This document shows positions 1 to 8,795 of a stretch of DNA of 64,000 nt, one piece after another. The notes under the pieces were generated by a model. The model saw only the letters and a list, made by a program, of their open reading frames with translations, did not search any database and had not been told where the DNA came from. The DNA is from CAVTBT01 sp963733065. GTDB lineage: Bacteria; Actinomycetota; Thermoleophilia; Gaiellales; Gaiellaceae. A program made the position numbers and the translations under genes. Location of the stretch: contig CAVTBT010000004.1 in assembly GCA_963733065.1 (NCBI GenBank), positions 310,001 to 374,000 of the forward strand. The letters are read 5' to 3'. The number at the start of each line of letters is the position of its first letter. Positions within the stretch are counted from its first letter, which is position 1.

Positions 1-592
1 CGTTGACGCGGAGCTCCATCCGCAGATCGTGCGGATCCGGGATCTCGTCGGGCGTGACGATCCACGGCCCGAGCGGACAGAACGTGTCGATCGCCTTGCA
101 GAAGCTGAACACGCCCGACCGCATCTCGCGTCGCTGGATGTCTCGCGCCGTGATGTCGTTGAAGATCACGTAGCCGGCCACGTACTCTGTTGCCTCCTCC
201 GGCGAGAACCACTTCCCGGCCTTGCCGATCACCACGGCGAGCTCCAGCTCGTAGTCGAGCTCCTCCGTCAGGTGCTCGGGGTACACGACCGGATCGTCCG
301 GGCCGACGATCGCGTCGACGTTCTGGAAGAACACGATCCAGGGCGCGATCTCGTGGGTCCAGCCGATGGTCTTCGACTCCTCCTCGTGCTCGCGGAAGTT
401 GCCCGCCGTGTGGAAGAACTTCTTCGGGACGATCGGAGCCCGGAGCCGGGCCCCCTCGAGTGCGACGCGCTCGCCCGTGTCCGCCGCGCCGCCGCGCTCG
501 AAGTACTCACGCATCGTCGCGACGTCGAGGACGGCGATCTCGTCGCCGTCGACGCGGCCGACGCGGCCCTCGCCGAACGTGACGAGCTTCAT
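1..592 (-). CDS. Fumarylacetoacetate hydrolase (FAH) family protein, 3' end outside the window
   Basis: This is the last visible gene of the minus-strand operon 3652 to 1; about 197 N-terminal residues are present and no stop is reached before the left edge. It starts with ATG, and the ATGA overlap puts the start 4 nt inside the end of the M20 peptidase gene. The translation shows the FAH fold: HTAGNF, then LDYELELAVVIG with the E-x-E metal ligands, then FNDITARDIQ with the third acidic ligand, and CPLGPW. The family hydrolyses C-C bonds in diketo acids or acts as isomerase/decarboxylase in aromatic and sugar-acid breakdown. The substrate cannot be read from the sequence. Its company (F420 oxidoreductase, methyltransferase, M20 hydrolase) suggests a step in catabolism of a small organic acid or amide. 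Confidence 0.88.
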   Translation of the reverse strand, partial: MKLVTFGEGRVGRVDGDEIAVLDVATMREYFERGGAADTGERVALEGARLRAPIVPKKFFHTAGNFREHEEESKTIGWTHEIAPWIVFFQNVDAIVGPDDPVVYPEHLTEELDYELELAVVIGKAGKWFSPEEATEYVAGYVIFNDITARDIQRREMRSGVFSFCKAIDTFCPLGPWIVTPDEIPDPHDLRMELRVN

Positions 593-1788
593 GCAGCGAC
601 CCCGCACACCTTCATCGCTGCCCGAGCGTAGACCTCGGCCGTCTTGACGAGCCCGTCCACGGCCAGGTTCTCTCCCAGCTCCGCGTCGGGGAGCCCGCTC
701 GACGTGCCGTAGTTGACCGTCTCGATGCCGTAGCGCGTCAGCACGGAGGCGTCCGAGAACCAGCGCGTCACGTCGCGTTCCGGCTCGGCGCCGAAAACAT
801 CCGCGTGCGCCTCGGCAAGCGAGCCCACGAGTGGGTGCTCGTCGTCGATCCGGGCCCCGGGCGCGGTCACGTACACCTCTGCCTCCACCCCGTCCAGACC
901 GCGTGCCCACTCGAGCGCCGTCCGCCGAGCCTCCGCCATCGACACGTCCGGCGGGACGCGCAGGTCGAGGAACAGCTCCGTGGCATGCGGCGTTCGTGAG
1001 GCGCGCCAACCGAACCCGCCGCCGATCGCACCGAGGTTGGCCACGCCGCGGACGTCGCCGTAGGACATCCGCTCCTCCCAGGTCGGCAGCCACTCGAGCA
1101 CCGTGTCGATCACGGAGCGCATCTTCACGATCGAATTCTCCTGCAGGCGGCCTGAGGAGAAGGCCGTGTGGATGAACGGGCCGCGCACGCACAGCCGCAA
1201 CCACAGCGCGCCGAAGTGTGCGAGCACCAGCTTGTTCTCGGTCGGCTCGCCGAGGATGCAGACGTCCGCAGCCCCTCCGTGCCCGACGAGGTAGCGGGAC
1301 CCGGCGGCGTAGCCCCGGTACTCGGCGCCCTGGGCGTCGCCCTGCTGCGTCTTCTCGATCTCGCCGCAGACGGCGGCGATCATGACGTCGCCCCGCAGCC
1401 GCACACCCGCGTCGCGCAACGAACGGACGGCCTCGGCGTAGCACGCAAGCGCGCCTTTCATGTTCGAGATGCCGAGCCCGTAGATGCGCCCGTCGCGCTC
1501 GAAGCCGGCCGGCTGAAAGCCCGGAATGCCGGCGAGCCACGGCTCGCGCCCGGAGTACGACGTGTCGAGGTGGCCGTTGAACATCAGCGTCGGCCCGCCA
1601 CCCTCGCCCGGCCACGTACCGAGCACGTTCGCGCGCCCGTCCTCGACCTGCTGCCACTGGACGCCCAGGCCGACGGCACGCAGCTCCTCCTGCATGACGC
1701 GAGCACACGCCTCTTCCGAGCCGGTGAACGAAGGCGTCGAGACGAGCCGCACGGCGAGGTCGACGAGTCGGCGGGCATCGATCTTCAC
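589..1788 (-). CDS. M20 family metallopeptidase/deacylase (ArgE/DapE-like)
   Basis: A predicted zinc hydrolase of 399 aa that cleaves amide bonds of N-acyl amino acids or short peptides in the cytoplasm. The M20 core is visible: NGHLDT (metal His plus catalytic Asp) near residue 75, a GLGISNMKG segment that replaces the usual G-x-x-D-MKGG, a GEIE segment with the catalytic/metal glutamates near 140, and ILGEPTE near 175, followed by a lid domain. The start chosen is the GTG at 1788, preceded by a strong GGGAGGAG ribosome-binding site; the frame stays open further upstream but only through the methyltransferase gene. It overlaps the methyltransferase stop by 4 nt and the FAH start by 4 nt, so the operon is probably translationally coupled. 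The exact substrate is unknown. Confidence 0.88.
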   Translation of the reverse strand: MKIDARRLVDLAVRLVSTPSFTGSEEACARVMQEELRAVGLGVQWQQVEDGRANVLGTWPGEGGGPTLMFNGHLDTSYSGREPWLAGIPGFQPAGFERDGRIYGLGISNMKGALACYAEAVRSLRDAGVRLRGDVMIAAVCGEIEKTQQGDAQGAEYRGYAAGSRYLVGHGGAADVCILGEPTENKLVLAHFGALWLRLCVRGPFIHTAFSSGRLQENSIVKMRSVIDTVLEWLPTWEERMSYGDVRGVANLGAIGGGFGWRASRTPHATELFLDLRVPPDVSMAEARRTALEWARGLDGVEAEVYVTAPGARIDDEHPLVGSLAEAHADVFGAEPERDVTRWFSDASVLTRYGIETVNYGTSSGLPDAELGENLAVDGLVKTAEVYARAAMKVCGVAA

Positions 1789-2621
1789 GCGCTCCTCCCG
1801 GCTGCGAGTTTGACAGCGACCGGCACCGCGAAGCCGTCTCCCGTCCGATGCTCCTCGAGGAGCTCGTCGAAGCGACGTCGTATCTCGTCCTGCATCGCCT
1901 GGCTCTGAGAGAGCACGAGGGGCCGCACGCGCACGGTGCCGTCCACGAGACCGTGCCAGAGCTCGTCGGCGCTCACCAGCGGCAGCATGAAGTCGACGGT
2001 TTCGACCCGCACGTCGACGAGACCGGCGTCGCTCAGCAGGCGCGAGAACGTCTGCTCGTCCGCGAAGCGGAAGATCGGCGGCCCGGCTGGAAGGTCGTCT
2101 GGCGGGGTCGCCCCGGCGGCGGCGACCGCGTCCAGCAGCAGGCCGAGCCACCGGGCGCGCGCAGGGTCGTCCCAGACCGTGAACGCCGCCAGGCCGCCGG
2201 GCACGAGCACCCGAGCGGCTTCGGCGGCAGCGTCCTCCGGCCGACCGAGGTGGAGCAGAAGGAACGCGGCGACGTAGGCATCGAAGGACCCATCGGCGAA
2301 CGGCAACGATGTCGCGTCACCCGCGACGAACTCGACCTCGGGGTGGCGCGACCTCGCGAACGCGAGCATGGCCTCGGAGCGGTCGAGCCCAACCGCCTCG
2401 GCCCCTCGCGCCGCGGCGCGGCCAGCAACGTAGCCCGGCCCCGTGGCGACGTCGACGATACGCGTCCCGCGTTCGGTCCCGACCGCGTCGAGCAGCGGAT
2501 CGGCGAGGCGCGCCGTTGCTCGACCGGCGAGCTGGTCGTACCGCGCCACCTCCTTCGCCGCCCACCCCTCCGCCTCGAAGTCGTCGAACGCGTCCGCGTC
2601 GTACCCGTGCTGGTCGCTCAC
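1785..2621 (-). CDS. Class I SAM-dependent methyltransferase
   Basis: A 278-aa Rossmann methyltransferase. Motif I (VDVATGPGYVAG) lies around residue 50, followed by an acidic residue at the end of strand 2 (GLDRSEAM), motif II-like AGDATSLPFADGSFD and LGRPEDAAAEAARVLVPGG, the order seen in UbiE/COQ5-type (Methyltransf_11) enzymes. The GTG start at 2621 overlaps the TGA of the LLM oxidoreductase gene (GTGA). It sits second in the operon that continues to the M20 peptidase and FAH genes. The methyl acceptor is not predictable; a small-molecule acceptor is more likely than rRNA or protein because of the C-terminal lid and the catabolic neighbours. Confidence 0.88.
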   Translation of the reverse strand: MSDQHGYDADAFDDFEAEGWAAKEVARYDQLAGRATARLADPLLDAVGTERGTRIVDVATGPGYVAGRAAARGAEAVGLDRSEAMLAFARSRHPEVEFVAGDATSLPFADGSFDAYVAAFLLLHLGRPEDAAAEAARVLVPGGLAAFTVWDDPARARWLGLLLDAVAAAGATPPDDLPAGPPIFRFADEQTFSRLLSDAGLVDVRVETVDFMLPLVSADELWHGLVDGTVRVRPLVLSQSQAMQDEIRRRFDELLEEHRTGDGFAVPVAVKLAAGRSA

Positions 2622-3652
2622 GACCGGAAGTGCGGCAGCACCCGCTCTCCGAAGAGCCGGATCTGGTCGTGTCTGCGGTCGCCCCACAACTCGAGCATGA
2701 CGTGAGTGCAGCCGGCCTCGCGGTACTCCTCGATCGCGGCGATGCAGTCGTCTGGCGTGCCGGCGATGGGCTTGCAGCGGTCGAGAATCGAGTCGGTGAC
2801 CTCGGCCTTCGCCGCAAGGCGGCCGCCGCGCTCCATCGCCTCCGCCACGGGTCTGATCTCCTCCACGTCGATCTCGGCGAGCTCCAGCAGCGTGTCGGCC
2901 GCGCCCCGGATGTTCTGCACCTTGTTGGCGAGGTACATGCCGGCGATCTCCCGTGCGCCGTCCCGGCCGGTGCCGCGGTCGGACTCGTGGATCGACGCGA
3001 CCACCGTGCAGCCGATGTCGATGTCGGCGGCGACGTTCTCGCGCGTGTAGCGAACGAAGGCGGGTGTCGTGATCGACGGCGTCAGGCAGCCGTCGGCGAT
3101 CTCGCCGGCCAGCGCCTGCATCTTCGGCGCCGTGGCCGCGACGTAGACCGGCGGGACGTCGCGTGGGCTGTGCGCGTCGTCCGCGAGCGGCGGCACCGAC
3201 GCACTCCACGTCTCCCCGTCGTACTCGAAGCTGCTGCCGCCGAGGACACCGCGGACGATCTCGACCGCGTCGCGCATCGGCCCGAGCGTTCGCTTCGTCT
3301 GGTGCTTGATGTTGTTGAGGAAGATCTTCGACGTCCCGAAGCCGAGCAGGAACCGCCCCGGACCGGCCGCCTCCTGCACCACGCGCGCGTCCATCGCCAC
3401 CTGCACCGGGTGCCGCGTGAACGGCGAGATGATCCCCCACCCGATCGTCAGGCGCTCCGTCTCACGCGCCATGAGCGCCGAGACCACCGTTGACGAGCGC
3501 GCCTCCATGCCGTGCTTGCGCCACCACGGGTACGCCTCGGCGAGCCAGATCGTGTCCATGCCTGCTGCATCCATGACCCTGGCCGACTCGAGCATCTCGT
3601 CGAGCGGCTCCATCGTCAGCTGCATGACCCCGATCCGGAACGGCGGTGACAT
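2618..3652 (-). CDS. LLM-class F420-dependent oxidoreductase
   Basis: A 344-aa TIM-barrel flavin/F420 oxidoreductase of the luciferase-like superfamily, close to the family's usual length. Typical features are the N-terminal FRIGVMQLT strand, RLTIGWGIISPFTRHPVQVA, the GPGRFLLGFGTS loop and the C-terminal AGCTHVMLELWGD barrel strand. Such enzymes use reduced F420 (or FMNH2) to reduce or mono-oxygenate small organics. It is the first gene of the four-gene operon. The ATG start at 3652 lies inside the perfect palindrome TGACATGTCA (3647-3656), so either the mRNA is nearly leaderless or the palindrome overlaps the initiation region. A bidirectional hairpin 40 nt upstream isolates the operon from the gene behind it. 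Confidence 0.9.
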   Translation of the reverse strand: MSPPFRIGVMQLTMEPLDEMLESARVMDAAGMDTIWLAEAYPWWRKHGMEARSSTVVSALMARETERLTIGWGIISPFTRHPVQVAMDARVVQEAAGPGRFLLGFGTSKIFLNNIKHQTKRTLGPMRDAVEIVRGVLGGSSFEYDGETWSASVPPLADDAHSPRDVPPVYVAATAPKMQALAGEIADGCLTPSITTPAFVRYTRENVAADIDIGCTVVASIHESDRGTGRDGAREIAGMYLANKVQNIRGAADTLLELAEIDVEEIRPVAEAMERGGRLAAKAEVTDSILDRCKPIAGTPDDCIAAIEEYREAGCTHVMLELWGDRRHDQIRLFGERVLPHFRS

Positions 3653-3656
3653 GTCA
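3647..3656. promoter_or_regulatory. Palindromic operator candidate TGACATGTCA, copy 1
   Basis: A perfect 10-bp palindrome (12 bp counting the flanking G and C) at the start of the LLM oxidoreductase operon. The same 10-mer recurs at 12603-12612 and 22162-22171, each time at the 5' end of oxidative or catabolic genes. It is likely the site of a dimeric repressor encoded outside this window. The function is inferred only from recurrence and position. Confidence 0.55.
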
Positions 3657-3690
3657 CGGCGACCCTACACCACGCCGCGGCGTCTCCACG

Positions 3691-3728
3691 CACGCGAAAG
3701 CGGCGCCCGAAGGCGCCGCTTTCGCGTG
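3691..3728. terminator. Strong hairpin terminator
   Basis: A perfect 17-bp stem (3691-3707 with 3712-3728) closed by a CGAA tetraloop. It lies 15 bp past the stop of the secreted repeat protein and upstream of the LLM operon, so it probably ends the transcript of the former. No long U-run follows. Confidence 0.75.
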
Positions 3729-3743
3729 TCGCTCGGGGCGATC

Positions 3744-4160
3744 TCAGGAGAGGACGACGCGCCGACGGTGGCGGATCGTGAGCAGCAGCCCAGCAGCGAG
3801 CAGCAGCACGACCGTGGCCACCACCGACCAGTCGCGCGCGTCGCTGAGGTAGGACGACGACGTGGAGACGGGCTGCTCCGGGACGACCCCGGGTCCGCGG
3901 AGCTCGCCACGGTCATCCGGGCGCACGGAGTTGGCGACCGCCCGCTCGAACGCGTCAGGCACCGGAGTCGAATACCGGGCGTTGACCGCGCGCTCGAACG
4001 CATCCGGGCCGGGCGTCGCCAGGCGGGCGTTGACCGCCCGCTCGAACGCGTCGGGCGGCGCCGGGGTGCCCGAGGACGCGACCGCGCCGCCGGTCAGGAT
4101 CGCGGCGACCGCGACGGTCAGCACGATGGTTCCCATCAACCGCTGAGCCTGCACCTTCAT
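3744..4160 (-). CDS. Secreted/membrane protein with three DAFERAVNAR repeats
   Basis: A 138-aa protein I do not recognise. It has an N-terminal signal or membrane segment (residues ~9-30, MGTIVLTVAVAAILTGGAVA), then three tandem 16-residue repeats with the core DAFERAVNAR, each followed by a Thr-Pro or Arg-Pro stretch, then a Ser-rich linker, a C-terminal transmembrane helix (~110-130) and a basic tail (RHRRR). The expected topology is repeats outside the cell with the tail inside. The ATG at 4160 follows a good AAGGAGGAG ribosome-binding site. It is divergent from the SARP regulator at 4268, and the shared upstream region carries SARP-type direct repeats placed correctly to activate this gene. 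A surface-exposed linear motif array or a sensor partner of the regulator is possible; no enzymatic domain is visible. Confidence 0.75.
   Translation of the reverse strand: MKVQAQRLMGTIVLTVAVAAILTGGAVASSGTPAPPDAFERAVNARLATPGPDAFERAVNARYSTPVPDAFERAVANSVRPDDRGELRGPGVVPEQPVSTSSSYLSDARDWSVVATVVLLLAAGLLLTIRHRRRVVLS
3936..4064. repeat. 48-bp tandem repeat, three units, inside the secreted protein gene
   Basis: The octamer ctcgaacg recurs at 3945, 3993 and 4041, an exact 48-bp period, inside longer similar units that encode the DAFERAVNAR repeats. It is a coding repeat, not an intergenic element. Third-position differences between units suggest it is held by selection at protein level. Confidence 0.8.
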
Positions 4161-4205
4161 GATCTCCTCCTTGCCTCCGATCGCCCCGTGCGATCGACTG
4201 GGCCG

Positions 4206-4258
4206 AGAATGCGGCGGCGCGGTTGCCAGCCGGCTGCAGACGGGTTACAACCGGTTGC
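4206..4258 (-). promoter_or_regulatory. SARP-type direct-repeat operator with candidate -10
   Basis: Heptamers related to CGGTTGC start at 4220, 4231, 4241 and 4252, a 10-11 bp spacing that places them on one face of the helix. Read on the minus strand, the last repeat ends exactly 8 nt before CATTCT (4211-4206), the geometry known for SARP activator sites where the final repeat lies 8 bp from the -10. This suggests that the SARP at 4268 activates the divergent secreted-protein gene; autoregulation is also possible because the site ends 9 nt before the SARP start codon. Confidence 0.55.
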
Positions 4259-4267
4259 GGCGGAGCA

Positions 4268-7200
4268 ATGGAGCTGCGGATCCTCGGACCTCTGGAGCTG
4301 ACGGACGACGGGCGAACGGTCGAGCTCGTCGGCGTCAGGCAGCGTGCGCTCCTGGCGATTCTCCTCCTCAACCGCAACGAGGTCGTGCCGAGCGACCGCC
4401 TGCTGGAACACCTCTACGGCGCCGAGCAGCCGGCCACGGCTGCGAAGAGCCTCCAGGCACACGTCTCTCGGCTCCGCAAGGTGGTGACACCGGACCGACT
4501 GCTCACCCGAGGCACCGGCTACGTGCTCGTCATCGAGCCCGAGGAGGTCGACGCCGAACGATTCAGCCTGCTGCTCGACGCGGGCCGCGCCGCACTCGCT
4601 GAAGGTGACCCAGCCAACGGCGAGCGTTTCTTCGTCGACGCGCTCGCGCTGTGGCGCGGCTCTCCGCTCGAGGACGTCGCGTACGAGGACTTCGCGCAGA
4701 GCGAGATCGCCCGACTGGGAGAGCTGCGGCTCGCGTGCATCGAGGAGCTCAACGACACGCGGCTCGCGCTTGGTCGCCATGCCGAGGTCGTCGGGGAGCT
4801 CGAGCGCCTCGTCGCGGCCGAGCCGCTGCGCGAGCGCCTCCGCGGCCAGCTGATGCTCGCGCTCTACCGCTCCGGCCGTCAGGCGGATGCGCTCGCGGCG
4901 TACGCCGACGCACGCCGCCTGCTCGGCGACGAGCTCGGGCTCGACCCGAGCCGGGCGCTGCAGGAGCTCGAGCGCGCGATTCTGAACCAGGACCGGAGCC
5001 TCGATCCGCCTGGAGGCCCGGCGACTGCGACTGCAACCGCGGCCGGCACGGCGGCCGGGCGCCTCGCCGCGGGCGTCTTCGTTGGCAGAGAGCGCGAGCT
5101 GGCGCTCCTCGACGATGCGCTCGCCGACGCCCGTGAGGGCCGCGGCCGGCTGGTGCTCCTCTCCGGGGAAGCGGGCATCGGCAAGAGCCGCCTCACCGAC
5201 GAGGTGGCGGCCCGGGCGCAGGTCAGCAGGCGCGCGCGTCCTCTGGGGGCGCTGCTGGGAGGCGGGCGGTGCGCCGTCTTTCTGGCCGTGGGTGCAGGCA
5301 CTTCGGACGTACCTGCGTGACGCCGACCCGGACGCGGTCCGCCGCCACCTCGGCCGCGGCGCGCCGGACGTCGCGCAGCTCCTACCGGAGCTCCGCGACC
5401 TCTTCGCCGACCTGCCCGAGCCCGCGTCGCTCGACGCCGAGGGCGCCCGCTTCCGCCTGTTCGACGCAACGGCCACGTTCTTGCGCGGCATCGCGAGCGA
5501 GGCGCCGTTGCTCATCGTCCTCGACGACGTCCACGCCGCCGACGCCCCGTCTCTGCTCCTGCTCGAGTTCGCGTCGGCCGAGCTCGTCGACGCCCCCATC
5601 ATCGTGCTGGCCGCCTACCGCGACCCGGAGCTCCAACCGGGCGACCCTGTGGCTGCTGCACTCGGAAGCGTGGGCCGAAGAGCCGGCACGCGCATCACGC
5701 TTGCCGGCCTCCCCGAGCCCGAGGTCGCGTCGTTCATCCAGCTGAGCGCCCACGCAGAGCCGCCGCCAAGCCTGGTCGCCGCCATCGCCGCCGAGACGGA
5801 GGGGAACCCGCTCTTCATCGGCGAGATCGTGCGGCTGCTCGCGTCGGAGAACCGTCTCGCGCAGGCCGCCGATGCGTCCTGGCGCGTTTCCATCCCGGAG
5901 ACAGTCAAGGACGTCATCGGCCGGCGCCTGCACCGGCTGTCTCCGGAATGCGCGGAGACACTTTCAACGGCGTCGGTCGTCGGTCGCGAGTTCGGGCTCG
6001 ACCTCGTCGAGCGCCTAACCGGCCGAGCGGTCGACGAGCTGCTCGCCGCGCTGGATGAGGCAGCCGCGGCGCGCGTTGTGACGGACGTACCGGGATCGCC
6101 CGGGCGCACGCGCTTCACCCACCAGCTCATCCGCGACACGCTCTATGACTCGCTGCCGCAGATGCGCAGGCTCGAGCTGCACCGCAGCGCCGGGGAGGCA
6201 ATCGAGGCCCTTGCCGGGACGGACGTCTCGCCATACCTCTCCGAGCTCGCACACCATTTCTTCCACGCACTCCCCAGAGCCGAACCTGAGGTCGCGGTCG
6301 ACTACATGCGCCGCGCGGCGCGGCAGGCCACCGCCCTCCTCGCCCACGAGGAGGCTGCCCGCCTGTACGCCTCGGCTCTCCAGGCTCTGGAGCTTCGGTC
6401 CGGCACCGAGCCGGAGCTCCAAAGGTCGCTTCTGCTCGAACTCGGCGAGAGCCTCGACCGCTCGGGCGACATGCCGAACGCGCGCGACGCCTTCCTCCGG
6501 GCCGCTGCGCTCGCACGTGCGACGGGCGCAGCCGAGGATCTCGCCCGAGCCGCACTGGGCTATGGCGGCCGGATCGTCTGGGCGCGCTCGGCCCGCGACC
6601 GGCTGATCGTGCCACTGCTGGAGGAAGCGCTCGCCGCCATCGGCAAGGAGCCGACGACGCTTCGCGCTCGACTGCTAGCCCGCCTCGCCGGCGCCCTGCG
6701 CGACGAGCGTGACCCGGCGCGCCGGGTCGCGACCGCCGAGCTCGCGGTGGAGACCGCCAGGCGCACCGGCGACCCGGCTTCGCTCGTGTACGCGCTGGCG
6801 GGCCTGTGCGGCGCACGGCATGGCATCGGCGCGGAGGACGAGCGGCTCGCGATCGCCGCCGAGCTGCGAGCGGCTGCGCGAGCGGTCGGCGACAAGGAGC
6901 ACGAGTTCGACGCGAACACGGCCGAGGCGCTGGTCTACTTCGACCGCGGCGCGCTGGAGGAGGTTCGCGCGCGTGTCGCGGCTGCGTCCGCACTCGCGGA
7001 CGAGCTTCGCCAGCCATCGCACCAGTGGTTCGCGGCCACGAACCGCACGCTGCTCGCGCTCCACGAGGGACGCTTCGAGGAGGCCGAGCGGACCGTGGAG
7101 GAGGGCATCGAGATCGGCCGACGGGCGACGCCGGGCGACATCGCCGAGGGGACGTACTGCCTCCAGCTCTACGAGGTGCGCCGCCAGCGAGGCCGGACTG

Positions 7201-7778
7201 CCGACGTCTACGAGCTCGTCGCCACCACGGCGCGCGACTACCCGGCCCGGCCGGTCTTCCGCAGTGGGCTCGCACGCGTCGCGCTCGAGCTCGGCCGTCA
7301 CTCCGAGGCCCGAGAGCTGTTCGAGGAGCTCGCCAGTAACGACTTCCACTCGGTGCCACGCGACAACGAGTGGCTGCTCGCCGCCAGCTACCTGACCGAC
7401 GTCTGCGTCGGCCTCGGTGACGTCGTGCGCGCCGGCACGCTCTACGACCTCCTCGAGCCATCCGCGGTCAAGGTCGTCAACGACGTGGCCGAGGGGTGCG
7501 CCGGGTCGGTGCAGCGTCTCCTGGGCATGCTCGCGGCGATGCTTGGTCGTAAAGACCAGGCCGTCGCCCATCTCCGTGCCGCGATCGAGCGGAACACCGA
7601 GATCGGGACGACGCCCTGGGTGGCGGAGGCCCGAGTCGAACTCGCGGAAGTGCTCCTCGGCCTCGGCGAGCGCGAGGAGGCCGAGCAGCTGCTCGACGAC
7701 GCGTGGGCGACGGCCGCCGAGCTCGGCATGGTGCCGCTCTCGCGGCGCATCGAGCTCCTCCGCCGCGCGTCGCCCTAG
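4268..7778 (+). pseudogene. SARP/BTAD-AAA ATPase-TPR transcriptional regulator, split by one frameshift
   Basis: A large AfsR/LuxR-type regulator of about 1,170 aa broken by one frameshift. The first part (from ATG 4268) has the OmpR-like winged helix (MELRILGPLELTDDG..., residues 1-95), the bacterial transcriptional activation domain (~100-245) and then the ATPase P-loop GEAGIGKS. Around 5220-5230 the frame changes by one base: the original frame ends at 5320, while the next frame continues with VLWGRCWEAGGAP, the Walker B-like LLIVLDDVHAAD, and a long TPR region to 7778. Both halves are fully conserved on either side of the break, so a single-base sequencing indel is at least as likely as real inactivation. 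Its stop overlaps the convergent cupin stop (CTAG). Confidence 0.8.
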
Positions 7779-8249
7779 AGCTCGCCGTCCCAGTAGTCGA
7801 CGTTGCTCTCGCGCCGCACCATGATCTTGTCCGCCCCGCCGCCGAGCTCCGGCCAGACGCCGATCTTGTCGCTGTCCGGGTAGACAGCCATGACAGGGTT
7901 GCCCTTCGTCGAGAGCATCATCAGCCGCACCGGCGCCTCGCTCCGGTTGGTCAGCTTGTGCGCGCCCCGCCGGCCCCTCCGCGAAGCAGACGGCCTCGCC
8001 GGCCGCGACCTCCTCGTCGCCCTCGGGCGTGCGCACCGTCAACACACCGTCGAGCACGATCAGCCACTCCTCGCAGCCGTACTCGTAGTGGTAGGGGCAG
8101 TTGCTCTGACCGGGGCCGAGCTGGTAGATCGTCGCGCCCATCCTCGACGCCCCGATGAGCGGGCCGATGGCCAGGTACTCGGCCTCGTAGCCGGACGGAT
8201 CGTCGTCGTCGTGCTGGAGCTCGGCCGTGAAGAGGTTGACCCGCTCCAC
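7775..8249 (-). pseudogene. Cupin domain protein, one frameshift near 7970
   Basis: A small cupin of about 158 aa. The first part, from GTG 8249, carries the cupin core: QSNCPYHYEYGCEEWLIVLDGVLTV (two His and Glu metal ligands) and GEAVCFAEGPAG. Near 7965-7975 the frame shifts by one base; after the shift the reading continues as AHKLTNRSEAP, VRLMMLSTKG and ends DYWDGEL at 7775, which completes the second cupin motif. The shift lies in a GC-rich run (gccggcggggcgc on the minus strand), a typical place for an indel error. It is the last gene of the molybdenum hydroxylase operon, 6 nt after coxG, and may bind a product or metal in the same pathway. Confidence 0.75.
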
Positions 8250-8255
8250 GATGCG

Positions 8256-8795
8256 TCAGGCCGCGGTGTCGTGCGTGGGGCCCTCCGGCTCCGAGGAGTA
8301 CGTCTCCGGCGAGCCCGGATGGACGCCCTGCTCGGCACCGCCGGCGGCCGCTCGGCTCTTCGTCGCGACCGTCTTGTCCAGCGCCTCGAGCACGTTCTTC
8401 ACCTGCTGGTTGACGATCGGCTGCAGCACCCGCTGGCCCATCGAGCCGACGGGACCCGCGATGCGGACGTCCGCCTCCCACTTCATCGAGGTCCGATCGC
8501 CCTCGCCGGTGAGGTGGAACTCCGTCTGCATGTTCATGATCGCGCCGACGCCGTTCCCCTTCGCCTTCAGGGACGCGTACTCGGGCTCGCGCTCCTCGAG
8601 CTTCTCGAAGTCGACGGTCAGGCGCAGGCCACCCAGTCCGAGCGGGATCTTCACCTTGGCGCTCCAGTGGCGGTCGTCCTGCACCTCGAAGCCCTCGACA
8701 CCCGGCATCAGGCCCGCCATCTGCGCCGGGTCGTTGAGCACGCCCCACACGACGTCGCGGGGTGCGCCCAGCTCCTTGGTCCCCTCGAGCTTCAC
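8256..8795 (-). CDS. coxG: CoxG-like SRPBCC protein
   Basis: A 179-aa member of the CoxG (carbon monoxide dehydrogenase subunit G) branch of the START/SRPBCC fold: the N-terminus KLEGTKELGAPRDVVWGVLND followed by MAGLMPGVEGFE and the helix NQQVKNVLEALD. CoxG proteins anchor or mature molybdenum hydroxylases at the membrane. This copy has a ~30-residue Gly/Ser/Pro-rich tail with no obvious membrane helix, so anchoring is not shown. The start is GTG at 8795 with a GTGA overlap on the large-subunit stop, which fixes it. It is the fourth gene of the operon M-S-L-G-cupin. Confidence 0.88.
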   Translation of the reverse strand: MKLEGTKELGAPRDVVWGVLNDPAQMAGLMPGVEGFEVQDDRHWSAKVKIPLGLGGLRLTVDFEKLEEREPEYASLKAKGNGVGAIMNMQTEFHLTGEGDRTSMKWEADVRIAGPVGSMGQRVLQPIVNQQVKNVLEALDKTVATKSRAAAGGAEQGVHPGSPETYSSEPEGPTHDTAA

